Shown one piece after another: positions 15,922 through 24,787 of a stretch of DNA of 64,000 nucleotides. Numbering within the stretch: position 1 is the first letter of the stretch; each line of letters starts with the position of its first letter. This stretch comes from JABJAG01 sp965222215 (lineage in GTDB: Bacteria > Pseudomonadota > Alphaproteobacteria > UBA6615), in NCBI GenBank assembly GCA_965222215.1, contig OZ244931.1:3472001-3536000 (forward strand). The letters are read 5' to 3'. The notes beneath the pieces were generated by a model, which did no database searches, was not told the origin of the DNA, and worked only from the letters and a program-made list of their open reading frames with translations. The translations under genes and the position numbers were made by a program.

Positions 15922-16812
15922 CTATCCGCGAACCGACTTGTACCAGTCGAGAATTTCCTCGCCGGTCCACACGAACGTGTCGTCACGGTTGCAGACATGT
16001 TCCAGGATGCGCCGGATTTCACGCGCGCGGTGCGGCACGCCCATGATGTAGGGGTGCAGGGTGAAACACATGATCCGGGTCGAGCCCGGCTCGGCGGTCG
16101 CGTCCTCGATGAGCTGATCGAACTCCCGGATCGCCCGGTCGCCGTATTCCTGCGCCCGGTGCCCCTGGATGAGCTGCATCGCGAGATCGTTGAGTTCCTG
16201 CGTGTAGGGCAGCCCGACCAGGGTGCCGCCCTTGACGCGCAGGTCGACCGGCTGGTCGTCCATGACCCAGTCGGCCACGTATTCGAAGCCGGCATCGTGG
16301 AGCCAGTCGACCGTGTCGTGGGTTTCCGCGAGCGCCGGTCCGAGCCAGCCCTTCGGCGCCCTGCCCGAATAGTCCTGCAGCTTCTTGAACACCCGGTGGA
16401 TCATGTCCTCCTGGTCCTCGACGGCGGGCAGCGCGCGCTGGATCCAGCCATGGCCGCACAGGTCCCAGCCCGATTCCAGGCAGGCATCGACGATCTGAGG
16501 GTACTCGTCGCAAACGGTGCCGTTGAGCACCAGCGTGCCGCGCGCGCCGAACTCATCGAAGATGCGCTTCAGCCGCCAGAAGCCGACCCGCTGGCCGTAT
16601 TCGTGCCAGGCCCAGTTGGGAATGTCGGGCACCGACTTCTCGACACCGCCCGGCGGGTTGACCACCGTGCGCGGCATCGGGGCGTCGATCACCCAGTTCT
16701 CGACATTGATGCACGGCCACACCACCACCTTGCGCCCCTCGGGCAGCGGCAGCGGCTTGCGCCCGTGGATCGGCGAATAGTCGATGCGGTCAGTCGGCCA
16801 GTCGAGGCTCAT
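15922..16812 (-). CDS. Polysaccharide deacetylase-family (PuuE/allantoinase-like) protein
   Basis: This 296-residue protein belongs to the NodB-fold polysaccharide deacetylase family, in the subgroup that reads 'VVWPCINVENWVIDAP' in place of the classic TFDD motif. Other family segments are 'LCGHGWIQ' and the late 'MCFTLHPYIMGVPHR'. This subgroup contains cofactor-independent allantoinases and other amide hydrolases, so a polysaccharide substrate is not implied. It precedes folB by 10 bases on the same strand but shows no functional link to it. Confidence 0.8.
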   Translation of the reverse strand: MSLDWPTDRIDYSPIHGRKPLPLPEGRKVVVWPCINVENWVIDAPMPRTVVNPPGGVEKSVPDIPNWAWHEYGQRVGFWRLKRIFDEFGARGTLVLNGTVCDEYPQIVDACLESGWDLCGHGWIQRALPAVEDQEDMIHRVFKKLQDYSGRAPKGWLGPALAETHDTVDWLHDAGFEYVADWVMDDQPVDLRVKGGTLVGLPYTQELNDLAMQLIQGHRAQEYGDRAIREFDQLIEDATAEPGSTRIMCFTLHPYIMGVPHRAREIRRILEHVCNRDDTFVWTGEEILDWYKSVRG

Positions 16813-16822
16813 GTTCCCCTCC

Positions 16823-17254
16823 TCATTCTTCCGGGCGCAACCGGATCAGCTCAAAGCCGACCCCGTCGCATTCGGGATAAACGTCGGTTTTCTCGGTCGA
16901 GACGCGCACGGCCAGCACCTGGTCGAAGCCGAGCGTGAAGGCCGCGATCTCCTCGACCATGGTTTCCTGCAGGTTGATGTGACGCGAACGGACAAGCTCC
17001 AGAACGCCGTCGCGCACATGGTCGTAGTTGAAGACTTCCGTGATCGAATCGCGCGTGGGCGCCGTGTCGTGGTGCAGGTAGAGCACGATGTTGATCCGTA
17101 TCGGCTGGGTGCGGTTCTGCTCGTGGTCGTGCACGCCCATATGGACGTCGACCATCAGGTTGCGGAAGAAGATCTTGCGCACTTCGGGCCAGCGGTCGAG
17201 CAGACGCTGTTCGACGGGATCGGTAACGGCCATGTCGGCCACGAGCGCATTCAT
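16823..17254 (-). CDS. folB: Dihydroneopterin aldolase-like protein
   Basis: This 143-residue protein has the FolB pattern 'VHMGVHDHEQNRTQPIRINI', 'FNYDHVRDGVLELV', 'NLQETMVEEIA' and a lysine in 'STEKTDVYPECDGVG' near the C-terminus. FolB splits dihydroneopterin to the hydroxymethyl pterin used in folate synthesis, or makes the 7,8-dihydromonapterin epimer. The gene overlaps a pteridine-reductase-like SDR gene by four bases, which supports a pterin role for both. Confidence 0.85.
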   Translation of the reverse strand: MNALVADMAVTDPVEQRLLDRWPEVRKIFFRNLMVDVHMGVHDHEQNRTQPIRINIVLYLHHDTAPTRDSITEVFNYDHVRDGVLELVRSRHINLQETMVEEIAAFTLGFDQVLAVRVSTEKTDVYPECDGVGFELIRLRPEE

Positions 17255-18027
17255 TCGGGTACGTCCTCTTCGTGCGACGGGTCGAGGAACATAACGTCCC
17301 GCGTACTGGGAACCAAATGCTGCCCCCCGTCCACGAGGATCGTCTCCCCCGTGACGGCGCGCGCACCCGCGAGGTAGCGCACCGCGTCGGCGATATCCTC
17401 CGGCCGCGAGCCGCGCGCGAGCGGGGTGCGGCCGTGAACGGCCTCGAACTGGGCCGCCGGCTGATCGCCGCTCGGCAGGGTCAGGCCGGGCGAGACCGCG
17501 CAGACCCGGACCGCCGGGCCGAGCGCCATGGCCAGGGTCTCGGTCAGCCCCGCGAGCCCGTATTTCGACAGCGTGTAGCTGAGAAAGTCCGGATTGGGGT
17601 TGTCGAGCTTCTGATCGAGGATATTGACGATCACGCCGTCCGCGCCATCGGGCAGGCGGGCCGCGAACGCCTGGGACAGGAGCATCGGTGCGCGCAGGTT
17701 GACGGCCATCAGGGCGTCGAAGGTCTCCGCGCCGGCGGTGTCGATCCGGTCCTCGCGGAACATCGACGCGTTGTTGACCAGGCAGGTCAGCCCGCCCGTC
17801 GCCGCGCCAGCCTCCTCGACCAGGCGCGCACAGGCGGCGGGATCGGCCAGATCGGCCTGCACGGCAACGGCGCGCCCGCCCGCGGCGGCGATGTCCGCGG
17901 CCGTTTCAGCCGCTTCGGATTCAGATTTGTTGTGATGGACGGCGACGGTCCAGCCGTCGGCCGCGAGGCCCAGCGCAATCGCCCGGCCGATCCGCCGGGC
18001 CGCACCCGTGACGAGCGCGCCCTTCAT
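17251..18027 (-). CDS. SDR oxidoreductase, probable FolM/pteridine reductase type
   Basis: This 258-residue SDR has 'VTGAARRIGRAIA' at the N-terminus, 'NNAS' and the catalytic 'YTLSKYGL'. The arginine after 'GAA' and the 'NKSESEA' loop resemble FolM and pteridine reductases, which reduce dihydromonapterin or dihydrofolate with NADPH. Its stop overlaps the folB start, which fits a small pterin operon. A general 3-oxoacyl reductase function cannot be excluded from sequence alone. Confidence 0.8.
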   Translation of the reverse strand: MKGALVTGAARRIGRAIALGLAADGWTVAVHHNKSESEAAETAADIAAAGGRAVAVQADLADPAACARLVEEAGAATGGLTCLVNNASMFREDRIDTAGAETFDALMAVNLRAPMLLSQAFAARLPDGADGVIVNILDQKLDNPNPDFLSYTLSKYGLAGLTETLAMALGPAVRVCAVSPGLTLPSGDQPAAQFEAVHGRTPLARGSRPEDIADAVRYLAGARAVTGETILVDGGQHLVPSTRDVMFLDPSHEEDVPE

Positions 18028-18060
18028 GACAGGATGCGGGATGACCGGGCGGCGCGGGCG

Positions 18061-18558
18061 TCAGTCGCTGATGGGGATGTGATAGTAGATCGTCGCAACC
18101 TCGGTCCCCGGATTGCTGTCGCCCAGACCCGCGTTCGAGAGGTGGCTGACCGCGAGCGAGATGCGCGAACGGTCGTCGAACCGGTAGCCGATTTCCAGCT
18201 GCGAGCGGAACTCGATGTCGTGGCCGAGGTCCTTGCCGCTGCCGTCGGCGTAGTAACCGGCACCGAAGCTCGGCGTGAACACCCAGCGGCGCCCGAAATA
18301 GATATCGACCAGAACCCCGCCGGCCCCGTAGAGCGCGCCGTCCGACGTGCCCTCGACCCCGAGCCAGGGCTTCACGACACCCAGCATCTTGTAGTTCGAG
18401 CGGTACTCGACCCGGAAATCGACCGCGTCCTCATTGTCGTTCCAGTCGTACCAGCCGGCGCCGACAACCATGAAGTCCGGATCGTCTGCCGCCGCCGGCG
18501 CCGCGAATGCCAAAACCATTGCCAGCGCGCAAGCGGTCAAAGTGCTGAATTTGCGCAT
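18061..18558 (-). CDS. PagL-like lipid A 3-O-deacylase
   Basis: This 165-residue protein has a signal peptide (cleavage near 'PAAA/DDP') and an outer-membrane beta-barrel pattern of alternating strands. It carries the PagL active-site segment 'AVSHLSNAGLG' near 137-147. PagL removes the 3-O acyl chain of lipid A in the outer membrane. The C-terminus 'IYYHIPISD' is somewhat unlike a classical aromatic barrel end. It lies 33 bases downstream of the SDR gene's start and may form its own transcription unit. Confidence 0.8.
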   Translation of the reverse strand: MRKFSTLTACALAMVLAFAAPAAADDPDFMVVGAGWYDWNDNEDAVDFRVEYRSNYKMLGVVKPWLGVEGTSDGALYGAGGVLVDIYFGRRWVFTPSFGAGYYADGSGKDLGHDIEFRSQLEIGYRFDDRSRISLAVSHLSNAGLGDSNPGTEVATIYYHIPISD

Positions 18559-18649
18559 ATCCGGTCCCCCGTTTTCGGCGAATTCGCCTCAAAAGCCCGC
18601 GCGCATCATAGGGTATCGGGGTGCACACGCAACCCGTTCTTGGCGCGCC

Positions 18650-19594
18650 CTAGCGCGCTTTCAGCCGTTCCACGGCATCGAGAAGCGCCGCGCGGGTGCC
18701 CGGTTCGAGCGCCGAATGCCCGGCGTCCGGCACGATCGTGAATTCCGCTCCCGGCCAGGCCGCCGCGAGCCGGTAGGCCGTCTCGATGGGGCACACCATG
18801 TCGTACCGGCCATGCACGATCGCCGCCGGAATATCGCGAATTTTTTCGACCCCCTCGATCAGCGCGCCGGGCTCCAGGAACGCCCCGTTGGCAAGGTAGT
18901 GCGCCTCGATCCGGGCCAGCGCCAACGTACCCTGCGAATCCGAGACCGACCGGACGGCATCGGGATTGGGCTTGAGGGTCGAGCATCGCGCCTCGTAGGT
19001 CGCCCAGGCGCGCGCCGCCGGCCCGTGCACGGCGGGGTCCGGGTCGGTCAGCCGCCTGAGGTAGGCCGCGAGCAGATCGCCCCGCTCTGTTTCCGGAACC
19101 CCCGCCGCGAACTCTTCCCAGGCGTCGGGAAACACGCGGCTCAATCCGTTCACGAACCAGTCCACCTCGCGCGGCGAGCAGGTAAAGACGCCGCGCAGCA
19201 CAAGCCCCCGGCAGCGATCCGGATGGCTCTGGGCGTAGGCCAGCGCCAGCGTCGAGCCCCACGACCCGCCGAACAGATGCCAATTGTCGATGGCCAGATA
19301 GCCGCGCAGGCGCTCCATATCCGCCACGAGATCGGTGGTCGTGTTGGCCTCGATCGACGCGGCGGGACGGGACTTTCCTGCCCCGCGCTGGTCGAACAGG
19401 ACGATGCGAAAATGATCCGGATCGAAGAAGCGCCGGTGGACCGGCATGCTTCCGGCACCCGGGCCGCCATGCAGGAAGACAATGGGCACGCCGTCCGGGC
19501 GGCCGGCTTCTTCCCAGTACATTTCATGACCGCTATCGAGCGTGAGAAATCCGCTCTCGCGGGCTTCGATATCGGCGAACAGGGCGGTACGCAA
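18650..19594 (-). CDS. pip: Prolyl aminopeptidase (proline iminopeptidase)
   Basis: This 314-residue alpha/beta hydrolase has 'VFLHGGPGAGS', 'DQRGAGKSRP', the nucleophile elbow 'GGSWGSTLALAYAQ', and late 'DMVCP' and 'GHSALE' that supply Asp and His. It removes N-terminal proline from peptides in the cytoplasm. The frame is open to 19624 from a TTG. I prefer the TTG at 19594 because AAGGAAG lies eight bases before it and the protein then starts like its family. It is divergent from the nuclease gene. Confidence 0.9.
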   Translation of the reverse strand: MRTALFADIEARESGFLTLDSGHEMYWEEAGRPDGVPIVFLHGGPGAGSMPVHRRFFDPDHFRIVLFDQRGAGKSRPAASIEANTTTDLVADMERLRGYLAIDNWHLFGGSWGSTLALAYAQSHPDRCRGLVLRGVFTCSPREVDWFVNGLSRVFPDAWEEFAAGVPETERGDLLAAYLRRLTDPDPAVHGPAARAWATYEARCSTLKPNPDAVRSVSDSQGTLALARIEAHYLANGAFLEPGALIEGVEKIRDIPAAIVHGRYDMVCPIETAYRLAAAWPGAEFTIVPDAGHSALEPGTRAALLDAVERLKAR

Positions 19595-19684
19595 CGTCAA
19601 TGCTTCCTTTCGCACGGAAGACAAATCAGGACGTGCCGCGCGCGCGATGTCAACTCCGCCCGCGTGCCGCGTTATACTCGGGGC

Positions 19685-20473
19685 ATGTTCGGCAAATCAC
19701 ACCTGATCGGCCTGATCGTCGCGTCGCTCGGCGGCGTCCCCGCCGCCGCCGAAATCCCGCCCGGGCTCGAGGTGGATGGCAGCGCGATCGTGACGGAAGT
19801 CGTCGACGGCGATACCGTGATCCTCGACGACGGCCGCCAGGTTCGCCTCGTCGGCATCCAGGCCCCCAAGCTGCCGCTCGGACGCCGCGGTTTCGAAAAA
19901 TGGCCGCTCGCGGACGACGCCAAGCAGACCCTCGAAAACCTCGTGCTGGACAGGCGCGTCACGCTGGCCTTCGGCGGCGCGCGGGTGGATCGATACGACC
20001 GGCTGCTGGCGCACCTGTTCACCGACGACGGGACATGGGTGCAGGCCCGCCTGCTCGATACCGGAATGGCCCGCGTCTACAGTTTCCCCGACAACCGTGC
20101 GCTGGTACCCGACATGCTCGCGCGCGAGGGCCGGTCCCGGCGCGCGGAAACGGGAATCTGGTCCGTCCCCTATTACGTGGTGCTCGACACCGAGGCGAGC
20201 GCCGCGCATATCGACCGGTTCGCGCTGGTCGAAGGACGCGTGCAGGAAACCGCCAGGGTGCGCGGGCGCACATTCCTGAACTTCGGCGCAGACTGGCGGA
20301 CGGACTTCACGATCTCGATTTCGTCAAAAGACTGGAAACTTTTCCGCGCCGCAGGCATTTCACATGAGGACTATGCAGGCCGCCGCGTGCGCGTGCGCGG
20401 CTGGCTGAAGTCGCGCAACGGGCCCATGATCGACGTGACCCATCCGGAGCAGATAGAGGTTCTTTCGCCATGA
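19685..20473 (+). CDS. Exported thermonuclease-like (SNase) protein
   Basis: This 262-residue protein has a signal peptide and a staphylococcal nuclease-like domain at about 30-165: 'VVDGDTVILDDGRQVRLVGI', 'DRYDRLLAHLF' and 'LLDTGMARVY'. The usual catalytic Arg-Glu-Arg set is only partly kept ('VRLVGIQAPKL'), so nuclease activity is uncertain. The C-terminal 90 residues form a second OB-like domain. Its stop overlaps the start of the M48 lipoprotein gene (ATGA), so the two are co-translated and both probably act in the periplasm. Confidence 0.75.
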   Translation: MFGKSHLIGLIVASLGGVPAAAEIPPGLEVDGSAIVTEVVDGDTVILDDGRQVRLVGIQAPKLPLGRRGFEKWPLADDAKQTLENLVLDRRVTLAFGGARVDRYDRLLAHLFTDDGTWVQARLLDTGMARVYSFPDNRALVPDMLAREGRSRRAETGIWSVPYYVVLDTEASAAHIDRFALVEGRVQETARVRGRTFLNFGADWRTDFTISISSKDWKLFRAAGISHEDYAGRRVRVRGWLKSRNGPMIDVTHPEQIEVLSP

Positions 20474-21963
20474 CGCTGACATACCGCAGGCACCGGTTCG
20501 ACCCGCGGCTTCTGCTGGCCGGCGCCGCCATGCTCCTGACGGCCTGTTCGGTGAACCCCGCCACGGGAGAGCGCAATTTCACGGCCTTCATGTCGCCGGA
20601 TGACGAGTTGCGCGTCGGGCGCGAGCAACACCCGCAGATCCTTCAGCGCTTCGGCGGGGCCTACGAGAACCCCAAAGTCACAGCCTATGTCGACCGGGTG
20701 GGGCAACAGCTGGCGAAGACTTCGGAACTGCCGAACCTGAAGTTTACGTTCACGGTGCTGAACGACGATATCGTCAACGCCTTCGCGTTGCCGGGCGGCT
20801 ATGTCTACATTTCACGCGGCCTGCTGGCGGTGGCGAACAGCGAAGCCGAACTGGCCGGCGTTCTCGGCCACGAGATCGGGCATGTCACCGCGCGTCACTC
20901 GGCCCAGCGCTACAGCACCGGAGTCCTCGCCCAGGGCCTGTCGCTCGGCGTCGGCATTCTGGGCGCGGTGCTGCTCGGCTCGTCGGATATCGGCCAGGTC
21001 GCGGCGCAGGGCTCCGCCGTCTACGTCCAGTCCTTCTCGCGCGAGCAGGAGTTCGAAGCCGACACGCTCGGCATCCGCTATCTGTCGCGAACCGGGTACA
21101 CCACCGACGCGATGGCGTCGTTCCTTGGCTCGCTTCAGGCCTACAGCTCGCTGGAAGCCCGGGTCAGCGGACTTCCCGACCCGGCCGAACGCTACAACAT
21201 CATGTCCACCCACCCGCGCACCCAGGATCGCGTCGTGGCCGCGAGCCGGGCGGCGAACGTAACGCCGGTCCCCGATCCTCGGATCGGCAACCGGGCCTAC
21301 ATGGAAGCGATCGACGGCATCATCTTCGGCGGATCCCCGGAGCAGGGCTATGTGCGCGGGCGCACCTTCGTGCACGAGCAGCTCGATTTCCTGTTCGAGG
21401 TCCCGCCGAACTTCAAGCTGTTCAACGGCGCCCAGCAGGTGATCGCGCGCGGGCCCAATGACGAGGTCATCCTGTTCAACGGCGGGCGCGGCTCGCACTC
21501 GGGCTCGATGGCGAGTTTCATCCGGAACGTCTGGGCCAAGAACGCCCAGCTGAGCGCGGTGGAAACCATCGACATCAACGGCATGGAAGCCGCGACAGCC
21601 GCAACGCGCATCCGCAACCGCAACCGCAGCGGTATTTTCGATGCGCGGCTTGTCGCGATCCGGCACGACCCCACGCATATCTACCGGTTCGTATTCCTGA
21701 CGCCGCAATCGCGCACGGCCGCCCTGAGCGAAGATCTGCGCCGCACGACATTCAGCTTCCGCAAGCTGACGCGCGCCGACCGGAACAGGTACGGCCCCTA
21801 CCGCATCCAGACCCGCGTGGTCCGGCGAAACGACACGGTGGCCAGCCTGTCGCGGAACATGCCGGTTTCGGGCCCGAAGCAGGAATGGTTCAGGGTTCTG
21901 AACGGATTGCGGCCCGGCTCCGAACCGTTCCCGGGCCAGCTCGTGAAAATCGTGGTCGAATAG
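20470..21963 (+). CDS. M48-family metalloprotease lipoprotein with C-terminal LysM-like region
   Basis: This 497-residue protein has a lipobox 'LLTAC' near 26, an M48 protease domain with the zinc motif 'HEIGH', and the third ligand segment 'EQEFEADTLG'. The C-terminal 60 residues ('RNDTVASLSRNMPV', 'FRVLNGL', 'PGQLVKIV') resemble a LysM fold. It resembles BepA-type chaperone-proteases that check outer-membrane protein assembly. It is coupled to the SNase-like gene. A second, shorter M48 lipoprotein lies at 46040-46810. Confidence 0.85.
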   Translation: MTLTYRRHRFDPRLLLAGAAMLLTACSVNPATGERNFTAFMSPDDELRVGREQHPQILQRFGGAYENPKVTAYVDRVGQQLAKTSELPNLKFTFTVLNDDIVNAFALPGGYVYISRGLLAVANSEAELAGVLGHEIGHVTARHSAQRYSTGVLAQGLSLGVGILGAVLLGSSDIGQVAAQGSAVYVQSFSREQEFEADTLGIRYLSRTGYTTDAMASFLGSLQAYSSLEARVSGLPDPAERYNIMSTHPRTQDRVVAASRAANVTPVPDPRIGNRAYMEAIDGIIFGGSPEQGYVRGRTFVHEQLDFLFEVPPNFKLFNGAQQVIARGPNDEVILFNGGRGSHSGSMASFIRNVWAKNAQLSAVETIDINGMEAATAATRIRNRNRSGIFDARLVAIRHDPTHIYRFVFLTPQSRTAALSEDLRRTTFSFRKLTRADRNRYGPYRIQTRVVRRNDTVASLSRNMPVSGPKQEWFRVLNGLRPGSEPFPGQLVKIVVE

Positions 21964-21966
21964 GAT

Positions 21967-22791
21967 CTAGGCTTCGAGCGTTTCCGCCACCGCGCCACCG
22001 GCCTCGATACAGACCGCGAGCAGACTGCCGTCGCGGCCCGCGCCGCCATCCAGCGTGACCGTAAAGGGCCGCTCGACAAGGCCCCGGGCGGCGCTGTCCG
22101 AACCGCCGACGATCCTGGCGAACTCTCCGTAGGGGCCCTCGAGCGAGTTCAGATCGGCCGGCGGCCACCAGAAACTGTCTTTCTGGGTTTCCAGCGGACG
22201 CGCCGGGTCGATGCCGGCGCTGACGAACAGCAGACGTCCCACGCCCCCGTCGTCGACGGACACAGCCGCCCGGCGCAGAGCGGTCATCAACTGGGTGTGA
22301 CCCGAGCGAGCATGGACGCGGTCACGAAGGCCCGCGGTCCAGCGTGCGCACATGGCCGCGCCGGCGCGCGCGGCGGCCCGGCCGTCCGCCACCGACCCGC
22401 CATACGCCTCCAGCGTCGAACCCAGGCCCTGGGCGATCATCCAGTCGAGGACCTCGGACGGATTGAGCGCCAGCTGCAGCTGCAGAAGCTTCTGCCACAT
22501 CTCCTCCTGCGCCCCGCGCAGGATGGCGACATCCGCGGCGAACATCCCGTGCGCCGCGATCACCGCCCGGCGAAACGCGAGCACCTCGTCCACCGCGCCC
22601 GCAACATCGGGGCCATGCCCGAGAATGTTGCCGAGATAAACCAGCCGGTCGCCCGGTGTGAAGCGGGCGGATATCTGCCGATGCAACTCACGCAAACGCG
22701 CGGCGTCGCCGTGGACGGCGCCCACCGCCCAGACCCGCTGCGCGCCGTGCAACAGGGCGATCTTGTCCGCGTCGAGGATCATCTGCGACAT
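21967..22791 (-). CDS. Degenerate metallophosphoesterase-like protein (probable pseudo-enzyme)
   Basis: This 274-residue protein follows the PPP-type phosphoesterase layout, but each metal-binding motif is altered. GDxHG reads 'GAVHG' (Asp to Ala25), GDxxDRG reads 'GNILGHG' (Asp to Asn55 and Asp to Gly58), GNHE reads 'GAQE' (Asn to Ala94, His to Gln95), and the late HAG reads 'SAG'. Catalysis is therefore unlikely, while the intact frame and kept hydrophobic core argue for a retained role. The ATG at 22791 follows AAGGAG by six bases. It is convergent with the M48 gene. Confidence 0.7.
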   Translation of the reverse strand: MSQMILDADKIALLHGAQRVWAVGAVHGDAARLRELHRQISARFTPGDRLVYLGNILGHGPDVAGAVDEVLAFRRAVIAAHGMFAADVAILRGAQEEMWQKLLQLQLALNPSEVLDWMIAQGLGSTLEAYGGSVADGRAAARAGAAMCARWTAGLRDRVHARSGHTQLMTALRRAAVSVDDGGVGRLLFVSAGIDPARPLETQKDSFWWPPADLNSLEGPYGEFARIVGGSDSAARGLVERPFTVTLDGGAGRDGSLLAVCIEAGGAVAETLEA

Positions 22792-22871
22792 CTGCAACTC
22801 CTTGCGCGCGCAGGATGAATCAGCGCTTCGCGCCGGGGCAAGCAGACAAATGACCCGGCCCGAAACGAAAC

Positions 22872-22896
22872 GGGCCGGCCCTGTTCAGGCCGGCCC
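22872..22896 (-). terminator. Terminator downstream of carD
   Basis: A 9-bp GC stem (22872-22880 with 22888-22896) is followed on the minus strand by CGTTTCGTTTCG. It lies 24 bases after the carD stop. Confidence 0.65.
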
Positions 22897-22919
22897 GCGA
22901 TCGGTCGTTCATGGGTGCG

Positions 22920-23690
22920 TCAGGACGCGAGGATGCCTTCGATCTTCTCCACGGCGGCTTCCGGGTCAATTTTCTCGACCGCTGCGAGCTCGCGCGACAG
23001 CCGGTCCAGGGCCGCCTGGTACATCTGCCGCTCGGAGTAGGACTGATCCGGCTGATCCTCGCCGCGGTGCAGATCACGCACGACCTCGGCGATGGCGACG
23101 GGGTCGCCGGAATTGATCTTGGCGTCGTATTCCTGCGCGCGGCGGCTCCACATCGTCCGCTTGATGCGCACGCGGCCTTTCAGGGTTTTCAGCGACGTGT
23201 CGATCACCTTGCGGCTCGACAGCTTGCGCAGGCCCGAATCCTTCACCTTCGAGACCGGCACCTTGAGGGTCATGCGCTCACGCTCGAAGCTGATCACGAA
23301 GAGCTTGAGCTTCTCGCCCGCGATCTCGTGGTTCTCAATGCCCGTCACCTGGCCCACGCCATGGGTCGGATAGACCACGAAATCTTCCTTCGCGAACTCC
23401 AGCTTCTCCGCCCTGGCAGGTGCCTTCTTCGCGGCCGGTTTGGCCGCGGCCTTGGCCGGCGCCTTCGCCGACGACTTCGCTGCGGTCTTTGCCGCCGGCT
23501 TCGACGCGGCCTTCTTTGCCGCAGGTTTCTTCGCCGCGGCCTTCTTTGCCGCGGGCTTCTTGGCGGCAGTTTTCTTTGCCGCGGTCTTCGGAGCCGCTTT
23601 TTTCGCGGCCGCCGATCGCGCCGCCGGCTTTTTGGCCGCCGTCTTCGCCTTTGCTGCCGGTTTCTTTTTAGCTGTCGCTGCTTTCGCCAT
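22920..23690 (-). CDS. carD: CarD-family transcription factor with long Lys/Ala N-terminal tail
   Basis: This 256-residue protein has a CarD core from about residue 96: 'EFAKEDFVVYPTHGVGQVTGIE', 'LKVPVSKVKDSGLRKLSS', 'WSRRAQEYDAKINSGD'. CarD binds RNA polymerase beta and stabilises open complexes at promoters. Residues 1-95 are almost only Ala, Lys and Pro in AAKKPA-like repeats, as in histone H1 or AlgP tails, and probably bind DNA non-specifically. Many CarD proteins lack this tail. It lies downstream of fdxA on the same strand but is separated from it by a terminator. Confidence 0.92.
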   Translation of the reverse strand: MAKAATAKKKPAAKAKTAAKKPAARSAAAKKAAPKTAAKKTAAKKPAAKKAAAKKPAAKKAASKPAAKTAAKSSAKAPAKAAAKPAAKKAPARAEKLEFAKEDFVVYPTHGVGQVTGIENHEIAGEKLKLFVISFERERMTLKVPVSKVKDSGLRKLSSRKVIDTSLKTLKGRVRIKRTMWSRRAQEYDAKINSGDPVAIAEVVRDLHRGEDQPDQSYSERQMYQAALDRLSRELAAVEKIDPEAAVEKIEGILAS

Positions 23691-23791
23691 GCTTCAAATC
23701 CGTATCGTGTGACGTATTCGCAGCCAAACCGGGTTCAGGCCGCTTCTCGCCGGAAAAGCAGGCCGAACCGCCCGGAATGGGTGCGGATTCC

Positions 23792-23820
23792 AAAAAGGAG
23801 GGACGGCCCAAGCCGTCCCT
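23792..23820 (-). terminator. Rho-independent terminator of the fdxA transcript
   Basis: AGGGACGGC (23799-23807) and GCCGTCCCT (23812-23820) form a 9-bp stem with a four-base loop. On the minus strand it is followed by CCTTTTTG. Confidence 0.85.
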
Positions 23821-23887
23821 GTGTATCCCTGAGTATATCAGAAAATTGCGCGTTTTGGTACCCGCGCGGGCCGCAAAGCGGCGGCGA

Positions 23888-24226
23888 TCAGTCGCCCGAG
23901 CCCGGATTCGCGCTGAAATACTTGTCGAACTTGCCGTCCTCGTCCTTGAAGTTGTCGGCGTCGGGCGCCTCGTCCTTCTTCGACGTGATGTTCGGCCATT
24001 TCTGCGAGTACTCTCGGTTGAGCTCCAGCCACTTCTCGGCTTCGGGCTCCACATCGGGAATAATTGCTTCGGCCGGGCACTCCGGCTCGCACACACCGCA
24101 ATCGATGCATTCGTCCGGCTCGATCACCAGCATGTTCTCACCCTCGTAGAAACAATCCACGGGGCAAACCTCGACACAGTCGGTGTACTTGCACTTGATG
24201 CAGGCTTCGGTAACGACGTACGGCAT
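23888..24226 (-). CDS. fdxA: 7Fe ferredoxin FdxA
   Basis: This 112-residue ferredoxin begins 'MPYVVTEACIKCKYTDC' and has the second cluster motif 'CIDCGVCEPECP', as in [3Fe-4S][4Fe-4S] ferredoxins. The C-terminal 40 residues are the usual extension of the proteobacterial type. It is a cytoplasmic electron carrier. The position beside carD and the helicase/S4 genes is conserved in alphaproteobacteria as far as I recall. A clear terminator follows. Confidence 0.95.
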   Translation of the reverse strand: MPYVVTEACIKCKYTDCVEVCPVDCFYEGENMLVIEPDECIDCGVCEPECPAEAIIPDVEPEAEKWLELNREYSQKWPNITSKKDEAPDADNFKDEDGKFDKYFSANPGSGD

Positions 24227-24264
24227 GTTCTGAATTCCTTCTCGCGTTCCTCGCGGGAGACGAC

Positions 24265-24732
24265 TTACGAGGCTCCGCCCGATCGGTCAAGAACGCGTTT
24301 TCGCGCTTCACCGCTCTCCCGGTCACTAACGTAGATGAGGCCCGCGACCCGCCGCAACAGGTTTGCCTCCAGGTCGTGAATTTCACCGTCCGCGTAGGCG
24401 ACTTCCCACAACATCTCGATCATGCGAATGCGTTCGTTCTCGTCGAAGGCATCCTTGATCCGGCGGGCGTAGCCGTAGAGTTCGACCGACTCCGCGGCCG
24501 CGGCATCCGCCGCGCGCAGCAGGACCTCGACTTCGCCGTCGTCGAGGGAAAACCGCTCGCGCAGCAGCTTCTCGATCATGCTGCGTTCTCCGGCCTCGTA
24601 GGCGTCATCCATACGCGCGGCCTCGATCAACAGGACGGCGGCGGCGAGCTGCAACTCGTCGACAGGGCGGTCACCGGCGCGCGCGGAGGCGTCGTCGTCG
24701 GAGCCGAACAGGGTGGTCAGTCGGTCAAACAT
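24265..24732 (-). CDS. TerB-like (COG4103) protein
   Basis: This 155-residue, mostly helical and acidic protein matches the TerB tellurite-resistance fold ('LQLAAAVLLIEAARMDD' and 'MLWEVAYADGEIHDLEANLLRRVAGLI'). The acidic residues of this fold bind metal in related proteins. Its cellular role is unknown; resistance to tellurite should not be assumed. It sits between the S4 protein gene and fdxA. Confidence 0.8.
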   Translation of the reverse strand: MFDRLTTLFGSDDDASARAGDRPVDELQLAAAVLLIEAARMDDAYEAGERSMIEKLLRERFSLDDGEVEVLLRAADAAAAESVELYGYARRIKDAFDENERIRMIEMLWEVAYADGEIHDLEANLLRRVAGLIYVSDRESGEARKRVLDRSGGAS

Positions 24733-24787
24733 CGCGCCTGTTTACACGAGCACATATGCGTCCGACAACTGACGCCCGCGTGAGGGT

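Noticed and set aside
18606..19283. 225-codon minus-strand ORF overlapping the prolyl aminopeptidase
   Set aside because: It is another frame of the same strand; only the listed frame carries the hydrolase motifs.
23404..23690. Repetitive stretch considered as a CRISPR or tandem repeat array
   Set aside because: It is codon-level low complexity encoding the Lys/Ala tail of CarD; there are no spacers.
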